A stretch of 64,000 nucleotides of DNA from Bosea sp. F3-2 (GCF_008253865.1 NZ_CP042331.1:5669501-5733500), one strand, 5' to 3'. Counted from the first letter of the stretch, positions 18,767 through 28,452 are shown. Notes: generated by a model not told the origin, from the letters alone. Translations and numbers: made by a program.

Positions 18767-18826
18767 ATTCGCCGGCTCAACGCTGCGTCAAGAACGCTGG
18801 TTGCGATCGATGAAGGAGATGCAACG

Positions 18827-19315
18827 ATGTCGCCCGCTGGTCAAACCCCCCACGCCGCAACGCTCGCCGACGAGAGTTTCATGTCGGCCGATGATCTGCG
18901 GTCCTACATGACCGACCTCGAAATGGCTCGGGCGTCCAAGCTGGGGGGCGCCATGAACAAGGCCGAGGAGGCGCAGCGCAAGCTCGTCGCGACGCTGCGC
19001 GAGGAAATTGCCGTCACGCCGGAAAAGATCGAGGAAATCAAGCAAAGCCTCGCGACAAAGACCCGCGCGGCGGCCAGCCGGGGTGAGACGGAGGTCCTGG
19101 TCATGCGCTTCCCGAGTGCGCTCTGCACGGATCGGGGGCGCGCCATCAACAACGCCGAGCCGGATTGGCCGAGCACGCTCACCGGCCGGCCGCGGCAAGC
19201 CTATGAATTCTGGAAGGAACATCTGCAGCCTGCGAAGTACAAGCTTCGCGCCATGATCATCGACTGGCCGGGCGGGCTGCCCGGAGATGTCGCGTTCTTC
19301 TTGAGCTGGTCCTAG
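18827..19315 (+). CDS. Hypothetical soluble protein
   Basis: 162 residues. The first half is helical with many charged residues (TPEKIEEIKQSL); the second half contains Trp and Pro residues (DWPSTLTGRPRQAYEFW). GAAGGAG precedes the ATG with good spacing. No domain recognised. The stop codon lies inside the left edge of a dispersed repeat, which may therefore affect transcript stability. Confidence 0.6.
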   Translation: MSPAGQTPHAATLADESFMSADDLRSYMTDLEMARASKLGGAMNKAEEAQRKLVATLREEIAVTPEKIEEIKQSLATKTRAAASRGETEVLVMRFPSALCTDRGRAINNAEPDWPSTLTGRPRQAYEFWKEHLQPAKYKLRAMIIDWPGGLPGDVAFFLSWS

Positions 19316-19480
19316 AGCATCGAACCGAAAAGTGGAATCCACTTTTCGGCGAAATCCGATGCTTAAACAAAGGGATAGATCGCCACTTTGCGTCCGTAAG
19401 GACGCACGGCGATCGAGAGCATTTTCGAGCGAAGTGGAGACCGGTTCGCGTGAAGAAAATGCGATCAAACAAAGACCTAG
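19312..19480. repeat. Composite dispersed intergenic repeat, copy A
   Basis: Holds two modules. The first contains the palindrome AAAAGTGGAATCCACTTTTC, a GATCGCCAC segment and GCGTCCGTAAGGACGC; the second contains AGCATTTTCGAGCGAAGTGG and GAAGAAAATGCGATCAAAC. Module one recurs inverted at 33741-33849 and module two recurs inverted at 43481-43588. Confidence 0.8.
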
Positions 19481-19497
19481 CGGAGAGGGAGCCGGCG

Positions 19498-20280
19498 ATG
19501 AAAGCCAATGGCAGCGAGCCTCTGAAACGAAAGCCCTATGAGCGGAAGCTGCGTGATCTTCACGCGGAGCTGGTCAATCTCCAGGAGTGGGCGAAGCATG
19601 CGGGCGGAAAGGTCTGCATCGTCTTCGAAGGGCGCGACGGGGCCGGCAAGGGCGGTGTCATCAAGGCGATCACGGAGCGTGTCAGCCCCCGCGTCTTCCG
19701 GGTGGTGGCATTGCCGCCGCCGACGGAGCGAGAGAAATCGCAAATGTATGTGCAGCGCTATCTGCCGCATCTGCCGGCGGCGGGCGAGATCGTGATCTTC
19801 GATCGCAGCTGGTACAATCGGGCGGGCGTCGAGCGGGTCATGGGCTTCTGCACCGAGGAGCAGGCGAAAGGCTTTCTGCAGGTCGTCTCCGGCGTCGAGA
19901 AGGCGATCGTCGATTCCGGCACCATCCTGCTGAAATACTGGCTGGAAGTCGGCCAGGAAGAACAGACGCGCCGGATGCAGGAGCGCATCACCGATCCGCG
20001 GAAGATCTGGAAGCTGTCTCCCATGGATCTGAAATCATACGCGCGCTGGTACGATTATTCGCGCGCCCGCGACGAGATGTTTCGCGCCAGCGATACGGTC
20101 TGGGCGCCGTGGTACGCGGTTCGCTCCGACGACAAGCGCCAGGCACGGCTCAACGTCATCTCCCACATTCTCAGCTCCGTCCCCTACAAGGCGCCGTCAC
20201 GGGAGAAGATTAAGTTGCCCAAACGGCAGAAGCCTGATGACTATGAGGAAGTCGATTTCGCACGGAATTGGATCGGCTGA
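19498..20280 (+). CDS. ppk2: Polyphosphate kinase 2
   Basis: 260 residues, usual for a one-domain PPK2. It transfers phosphate between polyphosphate and nucleoside diphosphates or monophosphates in the cytosol. Visible features are the Walker A FEGRDGAGKGG (residues about 43-53), the Walker B/lid region FDRSWYNRAGVERVMGF (about 97-113) and the terminal KWVxR-type region replaced here by WAPWYAV. The ATG at 19498 has GGAG upstream; an earlier in-frame start at 19450 would lie inside the dispersed repeat and is rejected. A small membrane protein gene follows 20 bases later. Confidence 0.93.
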   Translation: MKANGSEPLKRKPYERKLRDLHAELVNLQEWAKHAGGKVCIVFEGRDGAGKGGVIKAITERVSPRVFRVVALPPPTEREKSQMYVQRYLPHLPAAGEIVIFDRSWYNRAGVERVMGFCTEEQAKGFLQVVSGVEKAIVDSGTILLKYWLEVGQEEQTRRMQERITDPRKIWKLSPMDLKSYARWYDYSRARDEMFRASDTVWAPWYAVRSDDKRQARLNVISHILSSVPYKAPSREKIKLPKRQKPDDYEEVDFARNWIG

Positions 20281-20300
20281 TTCGAGACCGGAGTGCGTTT

Positions 20301-20753
20301 ATGGCAGCCGACCTTCATCCGCTCGCGCCGCATCATCTGCCAGCTTTCATTACTGCGCCGGGCGAGACGGACGTGCTCATGGTCGTCTCGGCCGTGATCC
20401 TGCTTCTGGCCGTACTGGGCATCGGCCTGATCTTCCTTCGACTGCACACCCTGCCGGAGCGCATGGCGCATAAATCCCAGAAGCTCCAGTTCGAGATCGT
20501 TGCGGTACTTGGGTTACTTGCGCTGTTCACCCATGTGCATCTGTTCTGGGTCGCCGGGCTGTTGCTGGCTTTGATCGATATTCCCGATTTCTCGGGGCTG
20601 TTCGGCAGAATGGCGCATGCGCTCGAACGCATTGCCGGGATGGCGCCGAGGCAGCCGGCTACCGCTGACGATGCGGCGACAGCGGAGCCGGCGACCGCAG
20701 CCGCCGCAGGCGATCCAACCACGCCCCATCGGACGGAGAGCGAGCATGCTTGA
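20301..20753 (+). CDS. Small membrane protein, partner of HlyD-type adaptor
   Basis: 150 residues with two hydrophobic helices (about residues 20-48 and 65-92) and an Ala/Thr-rich, probably disordered C-terminus. GGAG lies seven bases before the ATG. Its end overlaps the start of the HlyD-like gene by eight bases, showing translational coupling. In other bacteria YiaV/YibH-like adaptors also pair with a small membrane protein, but this one does not clearly match that family. Function unknown. Confidence 0.65.
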   Translation: MAADLHPLAPHHLPAFITAPGETDVLMVVSAVILLLAVLGIGLIFLRLHTLPERMAHKSQKLQFEIVAVLGLLALFTHVHLFWVAGLLLALIDIPDFSGLFGRMAHALERIAGMAPRQPATADDAATAEPATAAAAGDPTTPHRTESEHA

Positions 20754-21978
20754 GCTTCTCGTCTGCTCCCTGCTGACGCTCCTGCCGGACTATCTCTACC
20801 GGCGGTACCGGCAGGGAAAGCGCCTCGGCAAGGAAATCACCTTCTATTCGGTGTGGTTCGAGCTGAGATGGGGCATCATCTCCTGCCTCATGCTGACGGT
20901 CGGCCTGATCACGGTGATCTTCTACAATCACCCGTCGACGACGAACGCGGCTGTCATGTTCCGCACTGTTCCGATCGTTCCGGAGGTGAACGGGCGTGTC
21001 GCGCAGGTCCATCTGGGGGTCAGCGGCACCGTTGCGAAGGGTGATCCCATCTTCCGCCTGGACAGCAGCAAGCAGGAGGCGGCCGTCGAGGCGGCGCGGC
21101 GCAAGATCGCGGAGGTCGAAGCCTCGATCGTCGTGGCGCGGGCGGAAATCGTGGCCGATGAAAGCCGGATCCTGGAAGCCAAGAGCGCTCACCAGCAGGC
21201 TCTCGACGAATTGGAGACGAAGCAGGAGTTGCGGCGGCGGAACGACGATATCGTCGCCCGGCGTGAAATCGAGCGGCTCGAGAATCTGACCGCCGGGCGC
21301 GAAGCGGCTCTTGCGGCTGTCGTTGCCGGGAAATCCGCGGCGGAGACACGCATCTCGACCTTGCTGCCGGCTGAAAGGGCGAGCGCGGAGGCCGCGCTCG
21401 CCCAGGCGCAGACCGATCTCGACAAGACTGTCGTGAGGGCGGGTGTGAGTGGACGTGTCGAGCAATTCACACTGCGCGTCGGCGACATCGTCAACCCGTT
21501 CATGCGCCCGGCAGGCGTCCTCATTCCGGAGGAGGCGGGACGGAATGTTCTTCAGGCGGGCTTCTCGCAGATCGAGGGGCAGGTGATGAAGGTCGGCATG
21601 GTTGCCGAGGTGACTTGCCTGTCGAAGCCATGGGTGGTCATTCCCATGGTGGTGACGGGCGTTCAGGATTTCATCGCCGCCGGTCAGGTCCGGGGTGGCG
21701 AGCAATTGCTCGACGTGCAGCAGGTCTCCAAGCCGGGGACGCTGCTGACCTTTCTCGAGCCTCTCTATCCCGATGGGCTTGATGGCGTGACGCCGGGCAG
21801 CAGCTGCATCGCCAACGCCTATTCGAGCCATCACGAGCTGATCGAATCGGGCAAGCTCTCGACCGGACGAAAGATCGTTCTCCACGCCGTCGACGCAGTA
21901 GGCTTGGTGCATGCCCTGCTGCTGCGCATTCAGGCGCTGGTGCTGCCGATCCAGACTCTGGTCTTCAGCGGGCACTGA
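20746..21978 (+). CDS. HlyD family membrane-fusion protein (YiaV/YibH-like)
   Basis: 410 residues. Two short hydrophobic segments at the N-terminus (about 1-15 and 45-62, the latter ending in FYNHPST) anchor it in the inner membrane. A biotinyl-lipoyl-like half (VPEVNGRVAQVHL), a coiled-coil hairpin (about residues 110-215) and the return half (VVRAGVSGRVEQFTLRVGD) follow, which is the HlyD/EmrA architecture. A hydrophobic C-terminal tail with H-A-L-L-L-R repeats recalls YiaV. No transporter subunit is adjacent, so its partner is unknown. It overlaps the preceding gene by eight bases. Confidence 0.83.
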   Translation: MLELLVCSLLTLLPDYLYRRYRQGKRLGKEITFYSVWFELRWGIISCLMLTVGLITVIFYNHPSTTNAAVMFRTVPIVPEVNGRVAQVHLGVSGTVAKGDPIFRLDSSKQEAAVEAARRKIAEVEASIVVARAEIVADESRILEAKSAHQQALDELETKQELRRRNDDIVARREIERLENLTAGREAALAAVVAGKSAAETRISTLLPAERASAEAALAQAQTDLDKTVVRAGVSGRVEQFTLRVGDIVNPFMRPAGVLIPEEAGRNVLQAGFSQIEGQVMKVGMVAEVTCLSKPWVVIPMVVTGVQDFIAAGQVRGGEQLLDVQQVSKPGTLLTFLEPLYPDGLDGVTPGSSCIANAYSSHHELIESGKLSTGRKIVLHAVDAVGLVHALLLRIQALVLPIQTLVFSGH

Positions 21979-22261
21979 GCGCGCCACGCCTTGCAAAGCA
22001 GACGCCCCAAGCGTTGATCATGGGCCGCTGTGGTCGGTTCATGGCTTGCGGGGGAGAACGTCGGGCCTTTCCGCAATTGGTGGGCGTTGCATTCGAACAG
22101 TGGTCCATCACACAGCTCGGGCAGATCCGGCACGGGGTCGGCGCGCCTCCATTGCGCTCCGGGCCGCCGCCGCCAGGCCGACCGTGTTCGACGATGGCGC
22201 CTCCCGGCGCCTATGGCGGTCGAGCATGAACCGGCACGGAACTTGCCGCGACAGAGGGACA

Positions 22262-22402
22262 TTAGTCCGGGTCGATAGGGATGAAGCCGGTCAGAAATCC
22301 CGTGATGAATAACCCAAGACCCCACCGGATAAACTGCCAGCTCAACGACGTGGAAGTCGTAACAGCTTGACCGCTCATCGAAATGGTTGCGTTGGTCATC
22401 AT
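22262..22402 (-). CDS. Short membrane protein, possibly truncated
   Basis: 46 residues, one hydrophobic segment (WGLGLFITGFLTGFIP, about residues 28-43) and an early stop right after IDPD. GAGAGG lies five bases before the ATG pair at 22400-22402. The abrupt end right after the helix suggests either a real one-helix peptide or the remnant of a longer membrane protein; downstream sequence does not clearly continue in any frame. Confidence 0.4.
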   Translation of the reverse strand: MMTNATISMSGQAVTTSTSLSWQFIRWGLGLFITGFLTGFIPIDPD

Positions 22403-22837
22403 TGTGCCTCTCGCTGTGTTCTGATGCGCATAACTGTCGATCGGCGCGACAGAGGGAGTTACTACTGTTGATGCCGTGAGTTTGGGGACCCTGAGTCAGA
22501 TCGGATGAAACGGATGTGCGCAGGGCATCGGGGGAGTACATGGACAGGCTTCACGGCGGCGTCATGAAGAATCATGTAACTAGTTGGTCGGCTGCTCTGG
22601 CCATCAGCCGCCAAATTTGTGTCTGCCCCCATCAGCCTGCCGGATAGCAGACGTCGCCAACGTACAGGGATGGTCGAGAGCTGACCTCAGCCCTCCGTCT
22701 TCAGCGCCGTACACCGATCGATCTCGGCGCGCTGCAATTCGTGCAGGGCACTCGCCCTTCTGCGCATACTTTAGAAGATCGCCAATCTATGGACTAATGC
22801 GCGTGTTTGCCTCGAACACGCCAGCAAGTGACCACAA
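22403..22837. other. Intergenic region, no gene seen
   Basis: Open frames here are short and lack ribosome sites or recognisable products. The region separates the short minus-strand frame from the plus-strand acyltransferase and should hold the promoter of both. No clear repeat or RNA gene seen. Confidence 0.5.
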
Positions 22838-24394
22838 ATGCGCCATACCCCGAGATCGCTGCTCCCAGCATCGAGTCAGCCGATCCTATCCGACCGCTTT
22901 GTCGAGTCGCTGACGAAGGACGGTTTTCTGACGTTTCGAAATGTCAGGCTGCAGTACCTGCGCGCTGCCGCCGCACTTTCCGTCCTGCTTTACCATGCCT
23001 CCGTCGTCGTCGAGCGCATCAACGGCAACGCTAGCTTTCTGACGGTCTTCGGCGGGTTCTGGGGCGCCTATGGCGTAGCGGTGTTCTTCGCCCTCTCAGG
23101 CTACTTAATGGGAGAACTCATCCAGCGCGACGATCCTGCCCGTTTCATGGTGAGCCGCCTGGTCAGGATCTACCCGCCGATGCTGCTCGCAGTGGTGATC
23201 TTCTGGGTCGCGTTCTTCGCGGCCGGATTCCTGCGCAGCATCGATCCCATCGGCCTCCTGCTCGCGCCAGCCGGATCGCGTGACTACTTCCTCGCCGTCG
23301 AATGGACGCTCGTCTACGAGATGAGCTATTACGTCATTCTCGCTCTGCTGGGCTTTGCCGGCCTACGCCGGTTCGCATCCTGGCTAGCGGCGTGCTGGAT
23401 CGCCCTCATTCTCGTCGTGCTCGCGAAAGACGGTCTTGTGCGCGACGAAACTCTCCCGCTCCTCAGCGAACTGCCGCTGCAGGCGATCAATCTGCCATTC
23501 TTGGTCGGCTTCTTGCTCCCAGTTCTCGCCCGGCGCCGCTGGTTGCCTCCGGGCCTCTGGCTTGTCGCAATACCCGCGACCGCAGCAGCCGCCTACCTCA
23601 TCCCGGGCGATCCGCGAATGAAGTCGGTCATCCCAGCGATCCTCATCGTCGCGGCAGCCGTCCGTACTCCGAAGCCAACACCCGAAACCGCATTCGGCAT
23701 GATCGGTGAGCGCCTGGGTGACGCGAGCTACATGCTGTACCTCTGCCATATGCCGCTGATGACCCTCTTCGGCAGCTTCGCGCCGGCTTTCGCGCCTAGC
23801 CTCGCGCTTTGGCTCGGCGGAATAGGGGCTTCCATTGCATTCTCGCTGGCGCTCGCGCCGGCGGATCTCTGTATGCACCGCTGGTTCAAGACCAGGATCG
23901 CTGCAGCCCCGGTGTCCCGCCTTCGCGCGCTCGCGCTGAGCTTCATCGCGATCTTCGTCGGCATCGCCGCCTATGCCGATTTCCACGCCCGCGAAAAGCG
24001 GGAGGCATACGCTCATGCGATGGCGATCATCACCCGCGGCAAGCCAGCCTCTTCGGCGACGATTCGCGCGGAAGTCGACTCCGTCGACCGGCTGCCAGAC
24101 GGCACACTGATCATACGCGGATATGCCGTTGACCTCGACAAGCCGAAGCTCCTGGCGCACGCCGCCGTCGTCCGTGACGGAAGCATCGTCGTCATGGAGC
24201 GATTGCGGCGGATGCGGGCAGACAAGGCACGTTCCTGGTCGCGCCCCGATCTAGGCGGCTCCCGTTTCGGCTTCGTGCTGACGGTGCCGAAGAGAATTGC
24301 CTGCTCGGCGGGCGAATTCGACGTGCGTGTCGCATTCGATGATGGTCGGCACATCGTCCCCGTGATCGCGCCGTCAGTGCGATTGTGCGCGTAG
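22838..24394 (+). CDS. Acyltransferase 3 (OafA/YrhL-like) membrane protein
   Basis: 518 residues. Residues about 38-370 match the acyltransferase-3 fold with about ten membrane helices: LQYLRAAAALSVLLYHA near the start contains the catalytic-type His, followed by FFALSGYLMG and later GDASYMLYLCHMPL. The C-terminal 130 residues after a last helix are a soluble extension that I do not recognise. Such enzymes move acetyl or other acyl groups onto surface glycans; the acceptor here cannot be told. The N-terminal 35 residues before the first helix are variable, so the true start may lie further in. Confidence 0.87.
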   Translation: MRHTPRSLLPASSQPILSDRFVESLTKDGFLTFRNVRLQYLRAAAALSVLLYHASVVVERINGNASFLTVFGGFWGAYGVAVFFALSGYLMGELIQRDDPARFMVSRLVRIYPPMLLAVVIFWVAFFAAGFLRSIDPIGLLLAPAGSRDYFLAVEWTLVYEMSYYVILALLGFAGLRRFASWLAACWIALILVVLAKDGLVRDETLPLLSELPLQAINLPFLVGFLLPVLARRRWLPPGLWLVAIPATAAAAYLIPGDPRMKSVIPAILIVAAAVRTPKPTPETAFGMIGERLGDASYMLYLCHMPLMTLFGSFAPAFAPSLALWLGGIGASIAFSLALAPADLCMHRWFKTRIAAAPVSRLRALALSFIAIFVGIAAYADFHAREKREAYAHAMAIITRGKPASSATIRAEVDSVDRLPDGTLIIRGYAVDLDKPKLLAHAAVVRDGSIVVMERLRRMRADKARSWSRPDLGGSRFGFVLTVPKRIACSAGEFDVRVAFDDGRHIVPVIAPSVRLCA

Positions 24395-24718
24395 CCTCAC
24401 CGGCGATCGGCTGGTTCGATCTCAATCACGCAAATCCCGCGGCGCGAAGGCGGACGAGCCGACAGAACTTATCTCCGGCGGCGCCACGAAAGTCTGAGGC
24501 GCCTAGCATCAAGCCCTGGACAGGCCCCGGCGCAGGCGTGCGATTGCTCGGCCCCAAATAGCCGAGTCGTGTTGCGGCGATGCTGTATGGAGCCGCCGCA
24601 CTACCTTTGTAAAGCATTGAAATCTAACGAAGCGTGTTGCGTGCGGTCGCAACACGAAATCACGCTCTGTTCTCAGGTGCAACTTCGCCTAGGTAATTGA
24701 TTTTGCTTTGAAAAGTTG
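24395..24718. other. Intergenic region, no gene seen
   Basis: No convincing frame. The stretch lies between the acyltransferase and tRNA-Met, on whose 3' side it falls; a clear T-run terminator for the tRNA was not identified. Confidence 0.5.
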
Positions 24719-24795
24719 TGGTAGCGGGAGAGGGACTTGAACCCCCGACACGCGGATTATGATTCCGCTGCTCTAACCAGCTGAGCTACCCCGCC
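24719..24795 (-). tRNA. tRNA-Met (anticodon CAT, elongator type)
   Basis: The minus strand gives a full cloverleaf: acceptor GGCGGGG paired with TCCCGCT, D-arm GCTCAGCTGGTTAGAGC, anticodon arm GCGGA-ATCATAA-TCCGC with CAT, T-loop TTCAAGT and an encoded CCA. The paired first position and lack of the three GC pairs typical of initiators argue for the elongator; a lysidine-modified Ile tRNA cannot be excluded from sequence alone. Confidence 0.93.
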
Positions 24796-24863
24796 ACAGA
24801 CCTCGTAGCCGGCTGGGCCGGCCCGTCGTCGAGGCGCGATATATGCGCCGCGATAGGGGTGCG

Positions 24864-25520
24864 TCAAGCCTTGGATCGCGAGTTATCAGCAGAGGAGAGC
24901 TTGCGCAGCCGGACGACCTTGAAATAGCCCCGTCCGACATGGACGGCTTCGTAGCGGCCCGTCGCCTTCGCCCAGTCCGTCAGACGGCTGACCTTGAAGT
25001 CGGAACTCCAGCCGATCGCCTTCGACAGCGGAGCGACGGCGCTCCAGAACGGGGCGAGAAGCCCGCCGTCATCGACGAGGCGGCTCGAGATGATGATCTC
25101 GCCACCCGGCTTCAGGACACGGTCCATCTCGGCCAGCGCCTGCTCGGGATCGGGCACGAGGGTGATGACGAACTGCGCGGTCACGGCGTCGAAGCACTCG
25201 TCGCCGAAGCCTAGCCGGCAGGCATCCATCACCATCAGCCCGCGCACATGCCGCAGATTCTGTCTGGCGACCTTGCGATGCGCCACCTTGAGCATGTCGA
25301 GCGAGAGGTCCGCGCCGAGGACGCGCGATTCCGGCGTGAAATAAGACAGGGTGAGGCCGGTGCCGACACCGATTTCCAGGATGTCCGGCCCGCAGGCGCA
25401 GGCCGCGGCGACCGCCTCGCGCTGAGGGCGCGCCAGCATGCGCTGATAGATCCGGTCGTAGAACTTGGCCCAGGTCGCATAGACGCGCTTCTGGCCGTCG
25501 AGGTCGTAGGTCACCGGCAT
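24864..25520 (-). CDS. SAM-dependent methyltransferase, PmtA-like
   Basis: 218 residues, class I methyltransferase fold: a YATWAKFYDRIYQ opening, motif I LEIGVGTGLTLSYF (about residues 50-63), GADLSLDML as motif II and VTAQFVITLVPDPEQAL as the motif IV/V region. The opening and motif I context resemble the Rhodobacter-type phosphatidylethanolamine N-methyltransferase PmtA, which makes phosphatidylcholine at the inner membrane; UbiE-like enzymes are the alternative. The start at 25520 is the first ATG consistent with that family. It lies 31 bases after mnmA on the same strand. Confidence 0.72.
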   Translation of the reverse strand: MPVTYDLDGQKRVYATWAKFYDRIYQRMLARPQREAVAAACACGPDILEIGVGTGLTLSYFTPESRVLGADLSLDMLKVAHRKVARQNLRHVRGLMVMDACRLGFGDECFDAVTAQFVITLVPDPEQALAEMDRVLKPGGEIIISSRLVDDGGLLAPFWSAVAPLSKAIGWSSDFKVSRLTDWAKATGRYEAVHVGRGYFKVVRLRKLSSADNSRSKA

Positions 25521-25551
25521 GGCTGGAATCCGAGCAGAGAAGCGGGGCCTG

Positions 25552-26736
25552 TCAGGACAGGGCGAGCGCCGCGGGCACGGCGGTGGCCGGCATGGCGAGC
25601 GGCCGGCGCAGGATGGTGCCGCCGCCGAGCACGCGCGAGCCGGGGCCGGCATCGGCGTAGATCACGCAGGCCTGGCCGGGCGACACGCCTTCCTCATCGC
25701 CGGCGAGTTCGATGCGCAGGCCCTCCGCGTCGCGGAACAGGCGGGCCGCGCGCGGCGCGCGGGTCGAGCGGACGCGCACCGCGACATCGAGGCCCTCCGG
25801 CGGCAGAGCGTCGAGCGCGGTTTCGCCGAGCCAGTTGAGATCGCGCAGCCGGATTTCGCGCACGCTCAGCGCCTCGCGCGGGCCAACGATGACGCGCGCA
25901 GCATCGGCGTCGAGGCGCAGCACATAGAGCGGCTCGGCCGCGCTGATGCCGAGCCCCTTGCGCTGCCCGACAGTGTAATGAAGCACGCCCTCATGGTGGC
26001 CGAGCACGCGCCCGTCGAGATGGACGATGTCGCCGGGCCGGGCGGCGCCGGGCTTCAGCCGCTCGATGACATCGGCATAGCGGCCGTTCGGCACGAAGCA
26101 GATGTCCTGGCTGTCCGGCTTGTCGGCGATGGCGAGGCCGAGCTCGGCCGCGAGCGCGCGGGTCTGGGTCTTGTCGATATGGCCGAGCGGGAAGCGCAGC
26201 AGATCGAGCTGCTCCTGCGTCGTGGCATAGAGGAAATAGCTCTGGTCCCTGCTGGCGTCAGCGGCGCGAAACAGGCCGCGATGGCCGTTGCCGAGGTCGC
26301 GACTGACGACATAGTGCCCCGTCGCCAGCGCATCGGCGCCGAGCTCCTTGGCGAGGTCGAGCAGGTCGCGGAACTTGACGGTGCGGTTGCACTCGACACA
26401 GGGGATCGGCGTCTCGCCGGCGAGATAGCTCTCGGCGAAGCGCTCGATGACGGCATCGCGGAAGCGGCTCTCATAGTCGAGCACGTAATGCGGGATGCCG
26501 ATCGCCTCGGCGACGCGGCGAGCGTCATGGATGTCCTGCCCGGCGCAGCAGGCCCCGGCGCGATGGACGGCGGCGCCGTGGTCGTAGAGCTGAAGCGTGA
26601 CGCCAATCACGTCATAGCCCTCGCGCTTGAGCAGGGCGGCGACCACCGAGGAATCGACGCCGCCCGACATCGCCGCGACGACGCGCGTCGCCGCAGGCGG
26701 CTTGGCGATGTCGAGGGAGTTGCGGGGCGTGGTCAT
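25552..26736 (-). CDS. mnmA: tRNA-specific 2-thiouridylase MnmA
   Basis: 394 residues, usual length. It thiolates U34 of Lys, Glu and Gln tRNAs in the cytosol. The PP-loop SGGVDSS (24-30), the catalytic Cys region PCVECNRTVKF, ATGHY, the second Cys in DSQDICFV and the VGQRKGLG block are all present. It is followed on the same strand by the PmtA-like gene and is divergent from fliK. Confidence 0.96.
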   Translation of the reverse strand: MTTPRNSLDIAKPPAATRVVAAMSGGVDSSVVAALLKREGYDVIGVTLQLYDHGAAVHRAGACCAGQDIHDARRVAEAIGIPHYVLDYESRFRDAVIERFAESYLAGETPIPCVECNRTVKFRDLLDLAKELGADALATGHYVVSRDLGNGHRGLFRAADASRDQSYFLYATTQEQLDLLRFPLGHIDKTQTRALAAELGLAIADKPDSQDICFVPNGRYADVIERLKPGAARPGDIVHLDGRVLGHHEGVLHYTVGQRKGLGISAAEPLYVLRLDADAARVIVGPREALSVREIRLRDLNWLGETALDALPPEGLDVAVRVRSTRAPRAARLFRDAEGLRIELAGDEEGVSPGQACVIYADAGPGSRVLGGGTILRRPLAMPATAVPAALALS

Positions 26737-26982
26737 TGTCTGCGGAGGCGTCCGTGGCTCGAAACTGCGATCTTTGCGCGTCTGCCGGCTCTATACCGGC
26801 TTTGGCCGGATGCTGCCAGCAGGATCGGCAAATCCTGCCGCCTTGCGGCCTCTGCACCGGCGTTTCTTGCCGCAAGAGGCTGGTATCCTTGCGCTAAGAC
26901 CTTGATTCCGAACAGCTCTGCTCTGGCGTGCAACTTGCTGGTGGCGGGCGGGTGCGTTGTTGCCCGCATCGCGGAACCATTC

Positions 26983-28437
26983 ATGTCGATCCAGCCCGTC
27001 TTCACCAATCAGCGCGCTTCGGACGCTCCCGCTTCGCGCCGTCGCGCCGAGGGCGGGGAGGGAGAGGCCTTTTCCCTGCCCGGGTTGCAGGAGGAGAGCG
27101 ACGCCGGGGCGGCGAAGAGCACCAGCACCAAGGCAACCGACAAGACTGGTGCGGTCGAGGAGGCGGTTGCCGCGGCTACGGGCTCCCAAGCTGAGAAGAT
27201 TTCGGCGGCGGCGAACGGAAAGGGCGAGCTTGTCGTGAAGCCGGGCGATGTCGTCGCCAAGCCGTCCAAGCCGCAACAGACCGAAGCTCCTGCTCCTGCC
27301 AGCGGGATCGATTTCCTGATCGCGATGGCGGCTGCGCAGGCTGAGGCCGCCGCGGTTCAGAGCGGCGAGGGAAAGCCGAAGGCGGACGGCCAGGCGAAAT
27401 CCACTGAAGGCGAGCCGAAGCCGACCGAAGCCAAGACGGATGATGACGCAACCGATGCGGCGAGCCAGCTATCGGGCGCGGACCAGGTCAAGGCTGTCGC
27501 CCAGCCGCCTCATCCCGTCGCGATGATGGCGGTTCCATTGTCGGTTCCGGCCTCTGCTGCCGGTGGGGATGTGTCGCAGTCTGCGAATGCATCCGCGATC
27601 GCCGTGGGTGACGGAGCAAAGCCGCAAGCGATACCGCTTCCGCTTCCCGGCTTCGCCAAGGCTGACGCGAGTTCGGCGAAGGCCACCGAAACGGTCGCTG
27701 CTGGAGATACCGCACCCGTCGACGGCAAGACATCGCTGACGGCAGGTCACGTGGCCGAGATCAAGGGAGCGGAGGAGAAGGCCGTCGTTGGCACAGCCAC
27801 GAAGGTCGATGGTGCGCCGGCCGCGGCCGATCCAAAGCTTCTCGACGGCCTGCAGCAGGCGCTCGGCCCGCTCGATCTCTCGACCATGCTGCAGCAGACG
27901 TCCGGCACGCCCGCTCATGACCGCCTTGCCCAGCCGTTCGATCCGAACCTGGCGGCGAACGGAGCCGCGCCGGCTCAAGGGCAAGGCGTTGCGAGCGGCC
28001 AGCAGACGCCGGTCCATATGGTGCCGATCGAGATTGGCCTGCGCGCGATGTCGGGTTCGAAGCAGTTCGATATCCGTCTCGATCCGGACGAGCTCGGACG
28101 GGTCGATGTCAATCTGTCGATTTCCGACAAAGGTGAGGTCAGCGCCAGGCTGGTCGTCGACCGGGTCGAAACCCTGCACCTCCTGCAGCGCGACGCCCGC
28201 ACGCTGGAGCGCGCCTTCGAGCAGGCGGGTCTGAAACCGTCGGATGGCGGAGTCGATATCAGCCTGCGCGACCCCTCCGATCAATCGGCCTTCCGTCAGA
28301 ACCGCCAGCATGACGAGGCGCCGCAGCGTCCGCGCGTGCCGCAAGGCGCGGAGCGGGCGGACGAGGCTGCCCTTTCCACCGATCCCGCCCCGCAGCGCCG
28401 TCTCGTGCGGCTCGGCGGCGTCGATCTCAGCATCTGA
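26983..28437 (+). CDS. fliK: Flagellar hook-length control protein FliK
   Basis: 484 residues. The first 340 are Ala/Lys/Glu-rich and disordered, as usual for the ruler portion. Residues about 345-430 match the conserved FliK C-terminal domain (IEIGLRAMSGSKQFDIRLDPDELGRVDVNLS, ETLHLLQRDARTLERAFEQ). It is secreted through the flagellar export apparatus and switches its specificity when the hook is complete. The ATG at 26983 is the start because the upstream open frame is only antisense to mnmA. flgD follows 15 bases later. Confidence 0.88.
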   Translation: MSIQPVFTNQRASDAPASRRRAEGGEGEAFSLPGLQEESDAGAAKSTSTKATDKTGAVEEAVAAATGSQAEKISAAANGKGELVVKPGDVVAKPSKPQQTEAPAPASGIDFLIAMAAAQAEAAAVQSGEGKPKADGQAKSTEGEPKPTEAKTDDDATDAASQLSGADQVKAVAQPPHPVAMMAVPLSVPASAAGGDVSQSANASAIAVGDGAKPQAIPLPLPGFAKADASSAKATETVAAGDTAPVDGKTSLTAGHVAEIKGAEEKAVVGTATKVDGAPAAADPKLLDGLQQALGPLDLSTMLQQTSGTPAHDRLAQPFDPNLAANGAAPAQGQGVASGQQTPVHMVPIEIGLRAMSGSKQFDIRLDPDELGRVDVNLSISDKGEVSARLVVDRVETLHLLQRDARTLERAFEQAGLKPSDGGVDISLRDPSDQSAFRQNRQHDEAPQRPRVPQGAERADEAALSTDPAPQRRLVRLGGVDLSI

Positions 28438-28452
28438 GCAAGGACAAGCGCC

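Noticed and set aside
20646..22000. Complete efflux pump around the HlyD-like gene
   Set aside because: No transporter or outer-membrane partner gene lies next to it.
25519..26982. Extension of the fliK frame 488 codons upstream
   Set aside because: The upstream part is antisense to mnmA and the methyltransferase; FliK starts at 26983.
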